This document shows positions 20,470 to 33,509 of a stretch of DNA of 64,000 nt, piece by piece. This stretch comes from Eledone cirrhosa (lineage: Eukaryota; Mollusca; Cephalopoda; Octopoda; Eledonidae). How positions within the stretch are numbered: the stretch's first letter is position 1; the number at the start of each line of letters is the position of its first letter. Below the pieces are notes generated by a model. It did no database searches. It had not been told where the DNA came from and saw only the letters and a list, made by a program, of their open reading frames with translations. The DNA lies in the NCBI GenBank assembly GCA_964016885.1, contig OZ024743.1:169235333-169299332 (forward strand). The letters run 5' to 3'. The position numbers and the translations under genes were made by a program.

Positions 20470-22868
20470 ATCGGTAACATTTCAATCCCTACCTCGATGG
20501 CTTGCCGCAACTCTCGACAGCCAACTCTGAGCGCTGCGAAAGGCCGATAACTTCAGCCGAAATTCAGGATGTCCTTGTCGGCTGCACGAAGCGCAAGTCA
20601 CTCGGTTTAGATGGTCTGCCCTACGAGCTGTACGTAAATATGCCAAACTTATTCTCCGATCTCTTCGATGAGCTCTACTGCAACTGAGGCAGCAGAACAG
20701 TATTCCCAGTTCTGTGAGCGTAGTGACGCTGATAAGGAAAGACGAGAACAAGAGGGACACATTAGATAATTTCAGGCCCATAACTCTGCTCAGCACAGAG
20801 TTTAAGATTCTGGTCAAGGTGTTAGCGAAGAGGTTGGCGCTTGTCGTCGAGGATTTGGTTGGAGAGGCGCAAACTTGCGCAATCCTGACCAGGTCCATGC
20901 ACAACAACCTCCACCTCATGGGATACATCATAGAGAGGGTAGGGTGTAAACTTGGCTTCGGTGGGGCTCTGATCAATTTAGATCAATCGAAAGCATTCGA
21001 TAGCGTCGACCATGGAGGGTGTCCTCAAGGCAGCTGGCTTCAGCCCCGTCTTCAGAAGCCTGGATCACTGCAATGCACAGTGGCATCTGCTCGGTGGTCA
21101 AAGTTAATGGCCACCTCTCGGAACCGTTTCCGATCTCCCGATTGGTCCGTCAAGGGTGCCCTCTATCCACCCTTCTGTACGTATTAACTCTCGAGCCTTT
21201 ACTACGGAAGCTGGAGCTGTTGCAGGGCATCCCGCTCTAACCGGGACGCGGAAAGGCTGTGTCGGCTTATGCGGACGACATCACCGTGATGGTGTCGGAC
21301 ACGTCTGTAATCGAGGTGGACGGCAACTTATAGGAGGAATATAAAAGGTTGGCGGGAGCGAAATTTAACCTGGAAAAGGCACCTAGGGAAGTAAGTCCAT
21401 GCCGTCCATGGACGGACGGATCGGTAAAGTTGCCCGGAGTTTGGTTCGGGCCAGACCTCCAGGTGGATAAGAATTGGAACGAGGTAACGGGCATGGAAGA
21501 CAGTCTCACCCAGAAATGGACTGCGAGGAAGCTATCACTGAAAGGTCGGGCGGAGGTGGTGAACGCGTACATCACGTCCGTCATCTACTACCGCCTGACC
21601 ATCGTCCCTTGCCCCCGTTCGCGCCTCACCAGCTTGGAACGGCTCCTCTTCAAATTATTGTGGAAGGGACAGGTTTCGTTGGTAAGGCGGTCCATCTGCT
21701 GCCAGCATCCTCTACGTGGAGGGTTGGGCATGCCGTGGCTAATGATGCTCAGACGTGCTCTGAGGCTGCGCATCTCCAGATATTCTGCCTAAATGGTGAA
21801 CATGTGTGGTCGCCGTTTGTCAGACGCCCTTTCCGCATCTCATCTATTTTACCGAGTTTCAGTCCTGGGTAAAGAAGAGACCGAGGCTGGGTGACTGGCA
21901 TCTGGAATGTTTCCAGGAACTCACTGCCCTCTACCAGGCGGGCAATGCGGTCAGTGGAACTGACACTCTCGAGTTCTATAGAGGATTAGTGGTTGGGAAG
22001 TGCGACGACGCACCCGGAGAGGCTCTGGGCGTCGACGAAGTTGAACTAACCAGTCTGTACCGGAGGACTTTCGAGCCGGGGACGATGGATAACATCCCAA
22101 AATCCCTCGCTTGGCAGTGTTACCGGGAGGCATTGCCTGTTCGAGATAAACTCTACAGGCACGGAAGTGCTGTCAGACGGACCTGCCCGAGATGAACACA
22201 GAGCGACAAAACCGTTCTGCACGCACTCATCCAGTGTCCATGCATTACTGACTTGTGGAGTTACGTCGAATAGCTGTTGTCGCGTGTAGAACGGAACCGG
22301 CTATCGGCTGAGTCCATAGTGAAGATCGAGCCGCCACCTTCTTTTGGTCAGGAAGGGCAGGCAATTTTTCTCTGTTTGGTGGCAGTAGCGAAAGAGGTTG
22401 TATGTGGTGGACCAGGTTGAAAGGACTGATGACAGACACTTTTGTTTTCGGCCAATCCCTCAGCAACATTTTCAAATTTCACTTGGAAAGGAAGGTGAGG
22501 GTGGAGAGAGAAGTGCTGCCCCCAGTACATTTGCTGAAAGGTGGGTGAATGTGGCGAGAATGGACCGTGTGAGCGGGCCTACTCTGATCATGCACATGTA
22601 GGCTGGTGAATTTGAGGAGGGGAAGGGTGCTCTTCTCGAGTGCTCTCGAAGCATCAGATGAGTCAGGATTGGTGGGGTACCTGAGTGAACCCTGGGTGGT
22701 TATGCCCCCAATTGGGGAATTCTCGTTGTATTTTTCTTGTTACTTTGTTATTGTTATTTATATTTTTACACTTTTTATATGTAAACCCCACTTCCCTGTC
22801 TAGTGTATCGTCCCCTATATGTCGGCCCTTGCGGCTAATAAATGAAACCATTGTTATTATTATTACAG
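20470..22868 (+). pseudogene. Tx1-like (L1 group) LINE fragment, copy 1
   Basis: Blocks: SLGLDGLPYELYV (20600), NFRPITLLSTEFKILVKVLA (20765), INLDQSKAFDSVDH (motif A, 20970), VRQGCPLSTLLYVLTLEPLL (motif B, 21140), VSAYADDITVM (motif C intact, 21265), SLKGRAEVVNAYITSVIYYR (21530), and a C-terminal region with SLAWQCYREALPVRDKLYRH (22110). Many stops and frameshifts. The LDQSKAFDSVDH and RQGCPLSTLLYVL signatures fit Tx1-type elements. The endonuclease is absent, so it is 5' truncated. The 3' end reads gctaataaatgaaaccattg then (TTA)n at about 22866. Confidence 0.85.
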
Positions 22869-25705
22869 AGACCGGATAAGCGTGCGTTGACGGGTGCGAT
22901 CGTCAACAACAGGGGGTGGTTTACCATGAAAAGGGCTATTAGAGTAGAATCGATAAGGTTTAAATCAAAGGATTAAAGATAGAGTAGAGGGAGAGTTAGT
23001 TAGGAAGCTAGAAGAGGCGTTTAGAATAGGCATCGCATCCGATGCTTGCGGCGAGATTGGCACTCGACCAAATCTTCAATGCAAAGCACGAAGGCTGCGT
23101 TGTCAGAGCTAGAGCGGGTGCTCTGAGACAAGAGGAGACAAAAGCTGTCCAATGGGCCCAGATGGTGGAGGCGCGACGTGGCAAAAAGCCACAATTAATT
23201 CCTTGCCTGACCAAAGCGGGAACATGTTACTCCATCCCGACCAGATGTGTGAGACTTTTCAGCAGCACTTAGCTCAACTGTTTGGGAGCAGCGGCGGGCC
23301 AGATCACTGTATGAGCTTCAGTGCATACCTCGAGGGTCTGCCGCGGTTCACGATAACTGCAGCGCTGCGAAAAGCGATAACAGCAGGTGAAATACGGGAA
23401 GCGATGTCTGACTGCACAAGGGGCAAATCGCCAGGTTTGGATGGTCTGCCCTACGAACTTTATGTGTACATGTCAGACTTGTTCGGCGACATCTTGGCAG
23501 ACGTCTACTGCAACTGGCAGCAGAACGGGAGCATTCTCAGTTTTGTGACCCGGGGAGCTGTGGCGCTGTTAAGAAAATACCCGAACAAAGGGGGCGTTAT
23601 AGACAATTTCAGGCTCATAACTCTGTTAAACGCAGATTTCAAGATTTTGACGAAGGTGTTAGCAACGAGAGTGGCGCTTGTCATCGGTAATCTGGCAGAC
23701 ATGCGACATTCCAGACAGATCCATCCACGACAACCTCTACCTCATGCGATACACCATAGAGAGGGTGGTTAAGGAACCTGGTACGGGTGGGGCCCTGATC
23801 AACTTAGATCAATCTAAGGCATTTGATAGGGTCGACCATCGGTACCTGGCGACGGTCCTCGAGGTGGCTGGTTTGGGGCACATTTTCAGGCGTTGGATCG
23901 CTGCGATGCACAGCGACATCTGCTCGATTGTGAAGGGGAACGGTCATCTGTCACAGCCATTCAGCATCATGTGCTCGGCCCGTCAGGGTTGTCTCCTTCT
24001 CGTCACTCTTGTACGTATTGGCCCTAGAGTCGTTACTGCACAAATTGGAGGCGATGAGAGACGTCCCACGCGAACTGGGATGTGGGAGATCCGTATCGGC
24101 TTACGCCGACGACGGCACCGGACATGACCAGGTGCTCGGCACCGGACATGTCCAGGTGCTCGGCACCGCTCTTAAGGAATATGAAGCAGTGACAGGAGCA
24201 AAGTTAAACCAGGAAAAGTCGGTGGGCTTGCAGCTCGGCACCTGGAGAGGCAAGTCCATGCCGCCCGACATCGTCGTGGGGCGCTGGACTGGTTAAATTG
24301 CTCGGGATCTGGTTCGGTCCGGACTTCCAGATGGAGAAAAGCTGGAGCGAGATGACGAACAGGGTGGCCTCTCTCGCCCAGAAATAGGCCTAGAGGAAGC
24401 GATCCCTGAAAGGTCGGGCAGAGGTGGCGAATGCGTTCATCGCATCCGTCATCTGCTACCGCCTAAACATTGTACCTTGCCGCGGCCCAACTCTGACAAA
24501 AATGGAGCACCTCCTCTTCCGCTTTTTATGGAAGGGACATGCTCCCATGGTCAGACGATCCATCTGCTGTCAACACCCGTTGCGTGGAGGGCTGAGCATG
24601 CCGTGACTGATAATGCGCAAACACGCGCTGAGGCTGCGACATCTCTGGTGCTTCTTTGGCGGTGAACAGGTGTGGTCAACGTTTGCCAGACGTGTTTTTC
24701 CCCAGGTCGTCTCATTAACGGAGCTGCAGTCCTGGATCAGGAAAAGACCGAGGGATAGTGCTTGGAAGCTGGAATGTCTCCAAGTGCTCACAGCCTTCTA
24801 CCAGCTGGGCACTAGTATCGGTGGGCACCACCTCGGCGTTCTATAGAGGATGAGTGGAGGGAAGAGTGATGACGTTCTCGGGGAGACACTGGGAATCGAA
24901 GATGATCAACTGTTCGCTCTCTTCAAGAGAACTTTCAGACTGAGGCCTATGGACAACTTCCAGAAATCCCTGGCCTGGCAGTGTTACCGGGGAGCGTTGC
25001 CGGTTCGAGATAAGCTCTACAGGCACGGAAGTACCGTCAGCCGAACCTGTCCGAGATGCGCACAGAGCGACGAAACCGTTGTGGACGCACTCGTTCAGTG
25101 TCCGAGCTATGTCGAACATTTGCTGTCACGTGTAATACAGATCCGGTTATCGACTGAGTCTATTGTGCAGATAGCCCCGCCGTCCCCCTTTAAGGAGGAG
25201 GAAAGGCGGGCAGTTTTCATCTGCCTGGTGGCCATGGCGAAAGAGATTGTATGGTGGACAAGATTGAAAGGATTGAAGACGGACAGTTTCCTCTTCGGCG
25301 AATCCATGATTAACTTTTTCAAATTTCACTTGAAGAGGAAAATCAGGGTGGAGGCAAGTGCTGTCTTCTAGTAAGTTTGTTGAAAGGTGGGTGAAAGTGG
25401 CGAATCTGGTCCGAGTGAACGGGCTCGCTCTGAGTATGTGCCTGTAGACTTAGGAGTGGGAGAACTGAGAGAGGGCGCTTGCCCTGGTGGTCAGGGTGGC
25501 CGTGGTCTTTTGTGTGGTTTTCGGTACAAGTGACCCTTGGAAATGTTCCCCCTTGGGGAATTCTTTTGATATTTCTATCTTATAACCTTTTTTTACACAG
25601 CCAAAACCCACTTTGTATCACCCTGTACCGTTCTGTGTCGTCTGTAATGTTTTTCTTCATGTTAGCCCTTGTAGCCATTAAAGAAACCATCATTATTATT
25701 ATTGG
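22869..25705 (+). pseudogene. Tx1-like LINE fragment, copy 2, head-to-tail with copy 1
   Basis: It starts directly after the (TTA)n tail of copy 1 and extends further 5' than copy 1 (RARAGALRQEETKAVQWAQM near 23100). It then repeats the same blocks: SPGLDGLPYELYVYMSDLF (23430), LINLDQSKAFDRVDH (23800), SAYADDGTG (24090), SLAWQCYRGALPVRDKLYRH (24965) and the CCHC-type CPRCAQSDETVVDALVQCP (25050; the His is Asp here). A 24-bp tandem duplication (24118-24165) lies next to the catalytic motif. Heavily mutated. It ends ccattaaagaaaccatc then (ATT)n. Confidence 0.85.
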
Positions 25706-25959
25706 CGTCTCAGTGGTTTATATTATTTAACTGGAAAGTTTGTTGAAATGAACATCAAGCAGCTATCTGCAGCCTCAGATATTCAGGATATATCGGAGGG
25801 TTCTTGCTGTTCTCAGCAAGCATGCCTTTTGAAGTGTTCCAAAAAGGGGACTGGACTAATGTTCTTTAACCATCTTTGCAAGCTCTTTGAGATATTACAT
25901 AGTGCTTCTATGACAATCGCGACGACCTTGATTTTATAAAAGTCCCTAATCCTTATTAA
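25706..25959. other. Gap between Tx1 and R2-like elements
   Basis: Probably the 3' UTR of the minus-strand R2-like element, judged only by position. No motif is visible. Confidence 0.4.
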
Positions 25960-28900
25960 TTACCACCTTAAATCCTGGTATCGCTTAATTTTCTCCTTCT
26001 CCTTTTCTTGCACTCTCGTGTTAAATGGGCAGGCTACATTTACAATCAGGCACGATCGTTTTTCCTTGTCAAAAACCACCACGTCAGCCCTATTGGGTTC
26101 TAATTTCTTGTCTGTCTGTATCCTGAAATCCCATAGCACATTCACTTGATCGTTTTCTATCACTGACTCTGGCTTATTCAAATACAACTTCTTAGAATGT
26201 GATACATTATTTAGTTTGCATAAATGCCAGTGGAATCGCATTTACTATTATATCATGCCTCCAGCCTATATATTGAGTCTGGGCTAGGTGTTGTTTACAC
26301 TCGGATATAATGTGAACCACAGTCTCCTCACTCTCTTCACAGATCCTACACAGTGAGCTAGCCTCATCGTTGTCAATATGGTGTTTCACCCACTTCGTTC
26401 TGAGGTCTTGCTCTTGTGCAGCTATTGGCATTCCTTCTTTGGCTTTTTTAAGGTCTCTTTTTAACCAGCTCCATGTCTGTGGAATTCTGAATTCCGTTTT
26501 CTTAAAAAAGGTGATATGAAGGGATTTTTCATGAAGATTGCTTTTCCTCTTTGTTGTTATTTCCTCCTTGGACATACCCTGGTCTATTATCTTCTCTTTC
26601 AGTACAACTTTAAGCATTGGCTCCCTACTCTCAGACACATATTTGTGCAAACTGTTTTTCTCCATCTGAACACAGTCCTCTTCGCTGATAAGACCTCTTC
26701 CACTTTCAGATCTCTTGTGGAACATGCTGTAGGTATTCATTAGCTTCCTAGTCTTTCTATTCATTTCATTTTGTTCAGTAACATTCCATTTGAGAATTCC
26801 CGCACTGTACCTAATTATAGACACAGCTCCGGAATTTACTGCACTTATGACATTCCTACTATTTAGATGTGATTTTAGTATGTTCCTTCGTGTCCTTATG
26901 TATTCAGATCTTATCAATTCCTTCATTTTATTGTTCTTGATGTCATCTACCCCAGAACACCCAAATATTCGTATCCTTCTTCAGTGTCGATTTCCTTTAC
27001 CATCTCACCGGTTGTTATTTGGATTCCGTTACTTCTGTTTAATTTACCCCCACTTCATCATAAGGACTCCACAAAATACGGACAGTGTTAACAAGTACAT
27101 CCAACTCCTCACTTTTCCCAAAGAGTTTTAGATCGTCCATGAAGAGGAGGTGGTTGATGGTAAGCCTTGCTCTTCCCAGTTTGTATCCTGCTTTCACTTT
27201 TCGCAATATGAGGGACAAGGGTATGAGGGTAAGGACAAACAACAAAGGGGACAAACTATCACCCTGGAATGTACCTCTCTTGATCTTCACACCTCCCAAT
27301 GATTCTCCACCTGATGTTAGCTCTGTTTCCCAAGACTTTATACTTTTACTTAATAGCTGTCTGATGGTGTCTGTAACCTTGAAGATCTTTAGGCTTTTGG
27401 CTATCCAAGAATGAGGTACCATGTCGAATGCCTTCTTGTAATCTATCAATGCCATGGCAAGATCAGTATGCCTCTTCTTGCAATTCCTTATCACCATCTT
27501 ATCAATAAGTAACTGGTACCACGGGACTACTTTCGGCATCCTTTCTGTTCGTCCGGTAACAAGTTGTTTATGTGGAGGTGATAGTAGATTTCCTCAGACA
27601 CAATGCTTGTTAACAGTTTCCACATTACGGACAGACATGTGATAGGCCTATAGTTGGAAACCTCATTACCCTTGATTCGGTCTTACATTACCAGAACTGT
27701 GATACCTTTTGTCAACCACTCTGGTACTTCCCCCGACATCAAGTAGTCATTGAACACGGCTGTCAGTTTTGGAGTGATGTTATATTTTTAATCCAATATC
27801 CTTGCACACCATCTGGGCCTGGTGATTTCCAGTTGGTTAGTTTTTTGGCCTGCTTTTTAAGAGTTTCAGCTATGATACTCAAATTAGGTTGTCGGTGTGC
27901 TTTTTCACAGTTCTCCTTTTTAACTGCCTCAATTCACACTGCCTGACTATGTTCAATATCCTGCTCCCATATTCCTCTCCAGAATGTCTTAGTCTATTCA
28001 GCCTCAGGGATCACGTCGTTACTTCTTTCTTTCCCTTCAAGCTGTCCAAACAACATCTTCTGGTTGTTGTCAAACATGTGGTTCTGCCTATACTGACTAA
28101 CTCTGTTCTCATATCGCTTAATATTTACGCTTTTTGCTACTATGCATTGCTTCAGTTCATATATGATAACATTTAGCTCTTTTCCCTTAGTGTTGTATGT
28201 TATTTTCAATCTATCTTTAGTGCCTATGTTTTGTAATGTCCCATTTAGTAAAGACTCAAGCTTTCCAGTGTCTTTTCTCATTTCCTTGATTTGACCATTC
28301 AGTGGTTTCTTCCACCAAGGCTCTGTTCATTATGTTTGTTGTTTCCTCTCGTTTTGACACCAAGTAATTTAATTTTTCATCACATTTGCGATTGCTTTGA
28401 GGATGTTGTTGCATTGGTGAATGTTCTTGGCCTAAGGGTATGGGATGACCCTGTTTACCTTAGCTGTCGTTTCTTTTAATTTTTTCCTGTCTACAAAACT
28501 TAGATTCATAGGTTTTCCACTATCATTGTTCATTTCATCTACCACTAAGTTCAGGATATCAACCAAATCTTGCCCATTTGCTCAATGGCAGTATCTTTGT
28601 TCCAGAGGTTATTTATTTCAGCATTCAGATTATTGTCTGCTTCGGTTGCTTCCTCAGGTTTCTCAACCTCTTCACCCTCATTTCCCACTGGCTCATTTGC
28701 CTAATATACCCCACTTTTCATTTCTAACTCAATCTCTCTGCTCAGTTCCTCCTTTTCCAACTCACTTATCCATCCATTAGTTCTTATTACACGAGCCTAA
28801 CCAGCCGATTTTTGTTCAGCTAATTTAAATAAACCAATCTTGTTCCAGATGTTATGCATCCGCTTCCTATAGCCTTTTTCCATTGGGTTACTCTTCAGAC

Positions 28901-29078
28901 AACATTTCATGACAGTTCTATTAAATTTTTTCATCTAGTTGGTTCTTGTCCTCTTCCTTCTTCTTCCTCCAACACCAGCAGTATTTGGAACAGCCAGGGA
29001 ACACTTACTGGGTGATAGTCTTTCACATGACGTTCCAGCCTCCTTTTCACCGTTATTCGAACTGTTTAGGTTCGACAT
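25960..29078 (-). pseudogene. R2-like LINE (RT, CCHC finger, restriction-like endonuclease), inactivated
   Basis: The probable start ATG is at 29078 (MSNLNSSNNGEKEAG). Then come WKSPGPDGVQGYW and NYRPITCLSVMWKLL (near 27700-27850), MALIDYKKAFDMVPHSWI (motif A), GTFQGDSLSPLLFVLTLIPL (motif B) and LLFMDDLKLFGKS (motif C, both Asp kept). Next are CRICEES...HIISEC (C-x2-C-x8-H-x4-C) and the endonuclease-like block RADVVVFDKEKRSCLIVNVA. In R2-group elements the last block is RPD..D..x(9-12)..E/D-V; here Asn replaces the second acidic residue, so the nuclease is probably dead. At least six stops or shifts. A Gypsy LTR begins 19 bp upstream of the ATG. Confidence 0.8.
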
Positions 29079-29096
29079 TTAAACACTCATATCGAG

Positions 29097-29553
29097 CGTA
29101 GCGGAACTACTTCATACCTTGCAACAACAATGTTTCATGTGTGATTTGATTAAACAAACCAATCGTATTCGATCGTGTATGAATACGTTGTTGCCCCCTT
29201 CTTATAAAACCTTCTGGTTCACCAGAGGGATAACTCTCTTGGGCAGCAAGATGATAAGACCTTCTACGGAGTAGCTCCTGCATATTCCTTGTATTTTCCT
29301 GTAAAGAGGAACTAAATATTTATCAACTAGTTATATTCTACATCTCGGGAATTATTCTATATTCAACGTTTCCTGTTCTGTTCTAGAAAGTATTTATCTA
29401 GCTTCAACCTAATGGGCAGTAATTGCGTTCATTTCTTATATCCTCCTGTGTGTATAGAAATTCGACTTTCTAACAATAAATATGTATTTATATCGAATTG
29501 AGTGTTAAAAAAGATAATTATTTATATATGGATGTCAGAAGCCTGTCGCTGCA
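29097..29553 (+). repeat. Gypsy 5' LTR
   Basis: It begins cgtagcggaactac (the other copies start tgtagcg, so the first base is mutated) and ends cctgtcgctgca. The ends form the short inverted repeat TGTAGCG/CGCTGCA. It is about 50 bp longer than the 3' LTR because it keeps the aaacaaaccaatcgtatt block. Confidence 0.85.
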
Positions 29554-30380
29554 AGTAAAAGAATGACCACACTAAACAAGGTCGATAAATGTTTCAACTT
29601 GTAAATTATTAATAAGCAACAACGAACCATTTTTCTTCGCCCATGGAATTTTCATTCAATATGGCCGCCTATTTTGTCATCTTCGTGGTCTTTTCTCGTT
29701 AAGAAGGAAATTCTTCAGCGTACTTCGATTTCAGCTGAAAAGAGGTTCCGTAAACGATAAGCATCCTGGCGATCGTCGGCCTACATAGCTCTTGTGTAGA
29801 ATGAGACAGCTTGTAGAAGATTCACCGGCAGACAGCATAATGATAAAGCAGTTGTTTTTCTCAAGGCTGCCACCTTATGTGCAGGCCATTTTGGCAGCGA
29901 TGATGGAGACTAGTTCGGCGGATCAACTAGCTTCGTCCGCCGATAAGATCGTAAACTATACCGGCAACTCTACCACTTCTACCCCGACGCGACTCGCGGC
30001 AAATTCTTCTTCATCTTCGCCAGTCGCATCGGTATCTTCAAATGCTACATCTCCCACTGAGCCAACGCTTAAGGCCATTCGAGAATTAACAAAAGAGGTC
30101 ACAATCTCCTCGACAACGGTCGCTAAATCACTGACACTCATCAAGTTGTCGTTCTCAACCTTCAACATTGCAAATATGCTGGTATCATAGGCGATTTGGA
30201 GCTGCAGCTCATAAGTGTATCCAGCATTGTTTCTTTCTCAACGAGGGAAACGAATCCCCGGAGAACTGGGCAAGATACCTTCTCCGCAATCTTACACGAA
30301 CAGTCATGCATTTTTTATCACGGATTCCTTCTCTCACGCACGCTGTCTCATTGACACGGGTGCGTCGTGTAGTATTTGGA
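29554..30380 (+). pseudogene. Gypsy gag C-terminus and aspartic protease
   Basis: The gag frame at 29792-30188 has LVEDSPADSIMIKQLFFSRL and LPPYVQAILAAMMETSSADQ, then a Ser/Thr-rich region. After a stop, CWYHRRFGAAAHKC (30170) resembles the Cys-containing end of gag in this Gypsy group. The protease follows near 30340 with the catalytic LIDTGAS in frame 30215-30649. Frame changes separate all three. The N-terminal gag (29554-29790) is only faintly readable. Confidence 0.75.
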
Positions 30381-31772
30381 CATTAAAGCTTTTAAAAGAG
30401 AAACCTCCTCTCTCACAGATATCGCTACAGCCGTCAACCATTCTGCTATTCCTACATATGGACAAATCTCTCACTCTTTGGACCTGGATTTACGTAGAGA
30501 TTTCACATGGATTTTCACCATTGCGAATTTGCCATATCCTATACTGGGTGCCGGTTTTTTACATCATTATAATCTCATGGTTGATATGCGGGTACATCGT
30601 TTATTGGACGCGACTACGGATCTTTCTGCGCCTGTACGTACATCAGTAATCCAGTCTATCAATCCAGTCTTCTTCATCGCTACTTCGGAGGACCCTTATC
30701 ATGCGCTTTTACATTCCTTTCCGGAATTAACTAATCTGAACTTTGTGGTAGATACCCCTACTCACTCTACCAAGCATGTTATTGAGACTAAGGGTGCTCC
30801 AGTTTTTTCAGGCACTCGTCGTCTTTCTCTAGAAAAATTGAAAGCGGCTAAGGCAGAGTTTAATCATATGCTCCAGTTGGGTATCGTTCACCCTTCTTCC
30901 AGTCCGTGGGCCTCGCCTTTGCATACGGTTCCGAAACGTTCGGGAGACTGGCGCCCCACTAGAGATTTTCGGAGACTGAATTCGCTGTGCCTGACCGTTA
31001 TCCAATTCCTCACATCCAGGATTTTGCTTCTTCTCTTCATGGATGAACCATTTTTTCCAAATTAGACTTGGTCAGAGCTTACCATCAAATTCCTGTGAAT
31101 CCTGCGGACATTCCTAAAACTGCTGTCACTACTCCTTTCAGTGCATTCGAGTTTTTAACAATGCCTTTCGGATTATGCAACGCTGCCAGTACCTTCCAGC
31201 GGTTTAAGGACGAAGTCGTCCGTGATTTAGACTTCGTATATTGTTACATCGACAATATTCTCATCGCGAGTGCTTCACCGGAGGATCATATCTCGCACCT
31301 CCACCAACTGTTTGAACGATTTAGGCAGTACCAAGTTCGTATTAACCCTGCGAAGTATATTTTCGGTGCTGCTTCACTCGTCTTTTTGGGCCACTCTGAG
31401 GGAATATCACCACTTCCTGAGAAAGTGAAGGCTCTTCAGGAACTTCCTCCGCCTACTTCCTTGCGACAGCTGCGGCAGTTCCTGGACCTCCTTAATTATT
31501 ATCGCTGGTTAATTCCGCATCGCGCAGTTCTCTTATCTCCAGTATCTGATCTCCTGCGTAGCAAAAAGAAGAAAAATGAACCAATCGCTTTCGGTTCCAT
31601 GCAGCTTGAGGTATTCTCCAAAGCTAAACAGAATTTAGCAAACGCATCTCTGCTTGCACACCCTGTGTCTGGAGCCCAGTTGTGGATGCATCAAACACGG
31701 CTGTATGTGCAGTATTGCAACAGCATCACCAACAACCGCTTCAACCCCTTGTTTTATTTTCAAAGTAGCTAA
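30376..31772 (+). pseudogene. Gypsy reverse transcriptase
   Basis: VDTPTHSTKHVIETKGAPVF leads into RT, then SSSPWASPLHTVPKRSGDWR and a frameshift near 31060. The second half has [40 protein letters not shown] and YIDNILIAS. The last should read YIDDI, so one catalytic Asp is Asn and the enzyme is inactive. The connection domain follows with [19 protein letters not shown] and [19 protein letters not shown]. Confidence 0.9.
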
Positions 31773-32248
31773 ACCCGCAGAATCCCGCTATAGCACTTTC
31801 GGCCGCGAACTGTTAGCCATTTCCCTGGCTGTCAAACACTTCCGGCTTTCACTGGAAGGCTGACAATTTACGATCTTTACCGACCATCGTCCGCTTACAT
31901 TCGCACTTAGTTCCAAGCCGGTCAAATACTTGCCTCGGGAAACTCGTCATTTGGACTTCATTTCCCAGTTTACAAATGACATTCGTCACATCCCTGGGGA
32001 ATAAAATACAGCGATGGATGCCTTATCTCGCCTGCTCATCAATTCCTTGTCAGCACCTGCGAATATTGACTTGCATCTCATGGCTGCAGTACACCCCACC
32101 CTAGATTCGTTGGATCTTTCTTCACCGGAATTAGCAACCTACAAATTCAAATACCTGCTTGTACCCACTTCGGACACTCAGATTCTCTGTAATACTGCGA
32201 CTGATTCACATCACCCTCTGGTCCCAGAGGCTCATCGTCGAATAGTTT
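31773..32248 (+). pseudogene. Gypsy RNase H and linker
   Basis: SRYSTFGRELLAISLAVKHF (31785) and FTIFTDHRPLTFAL (31865) are the C-terminal RNase H motifs. The first motif (TDAS-like) lies in another frame near 31685. HIPGE then MDALSRL (32010) is the standard junction into the integrase linker. An in-frame stop follows FRLSLEG and another follows HIPGE. Confidence 0.85.
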
Positions 32249-33204
32249 TTGACTCTCTACAGTCTGGCACAACCCGGAATTTCAACCACAGTGAAACTCA
32301 TTTCGGCTAGATTCTTCTGGTCGAATATGAGACGTGATATCGCTGCTTGGTCACGTTCCTGTTTGTCTTGTCAGAAGTCGAAGGTGTATAAGCATATTTG
32401 CGCACCTCTCGGTACACTTAGCACACCTGACGCACATTTTTGCCACATACATATCGATATCGTGGGACCTTGGCCCGTCAGTCGCGGGGATATTCATACA
32501 TCCTGACCTGCATTGATCGTTTCACCCAATGGCCTAAAGCCATTCCTCTTAGTGACATAACTGCTGAATCAGTAGCGCGAGCCCTGATTTCAGGATGGAT
32601 ATCGCGCTATAGAGTTCCTACCTCTATTACTACAGACCGTGGTAGGCAGCTAGAATTTCACCTTTTCATGGAGCTAACAAATATCATCGGCGCTCAACGT
32701 ATCCGGACTACCAGTTACTATTCTGCATCTAATGGAATGGTGGAGCGTTTTCATCGCCAGTTGAAGACCGCATTGCGTGCCTATCCAGATACTCTACGCT
32801 GGAGTGACTACCTCCCCATAGTACTACTCGGCATCCGCACTTCAGTTAAGGACGACCTTGGATTCTCTCCAGCCGAGCTTTTGTACGGCACTCCTTTGTT
32901 TTTGCCAGGGCAGATGCTTGCCCCAGTCGATCTTTCTACTCAGGATCCAACACTCTATGTGAACCGTCTGCGTTCGTATTTTCAAGTCCTGCCTCCTATG
33001 AACACGCGGCAACAAGCCATTAAATCTTTGGTCCCGAGGGATATTGTCTCGTGGACCTATGTTTTTGTCAGAAATGACGCAGTGAGAAGCCCTCTCACTC
33101 CATCTTACTCTGTGACTATATCGCGTGACAAACATTTCGTACAGACAAACATTTCACCATTGACTTTAATGGACATAGAGACGCAGTCTCTATTGACAGA
33201 CTGA
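32249..33204 (+). pseudogene. Gypsy integrase
   Basis: The zinc-binding end RSCLSCQKSK (32355) is followed by the catalytic core: HIDIVGPWP (first Asp, 32450), TDRGRQLE (second Asp, 32635) and NGMVERFHRQL (Glu, 32735), all three acidic residues present. LLGIRTSVKDDLGFSPAELL (32825) is the usual follow-on block. A frameshift near 32500 splits the core. The C-terminus ends VTISRDKHFVQTNISPLTLM. Confidence 0.9.
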
Positions 33205-33509
33205 AGTGGTCCTACACAGATGCTCTCACTATAGAGCCTCATACTCCCCCTCCTACACAGTGTCAATACAAAGTCCACCGCAAGTACCACAAGTTCATAC
33301 AATCATTGCTTCACCTTCAACAAACGTCACGACAACCCGGAGTCCATTGGCCCAAGAAGCTTTCTAAAACAATTTACATATGTGATTGATTTATGTATTA
33401 CAAACTTTGAAACTTGCCTTGAAGCAGGAACTATTCTTTTTTTGTATTTACTTTGCTTGACTTGTGTTACCTTTTAAGAGATTTTCTACTCATTTTTATC
33501 AGAGGATGA

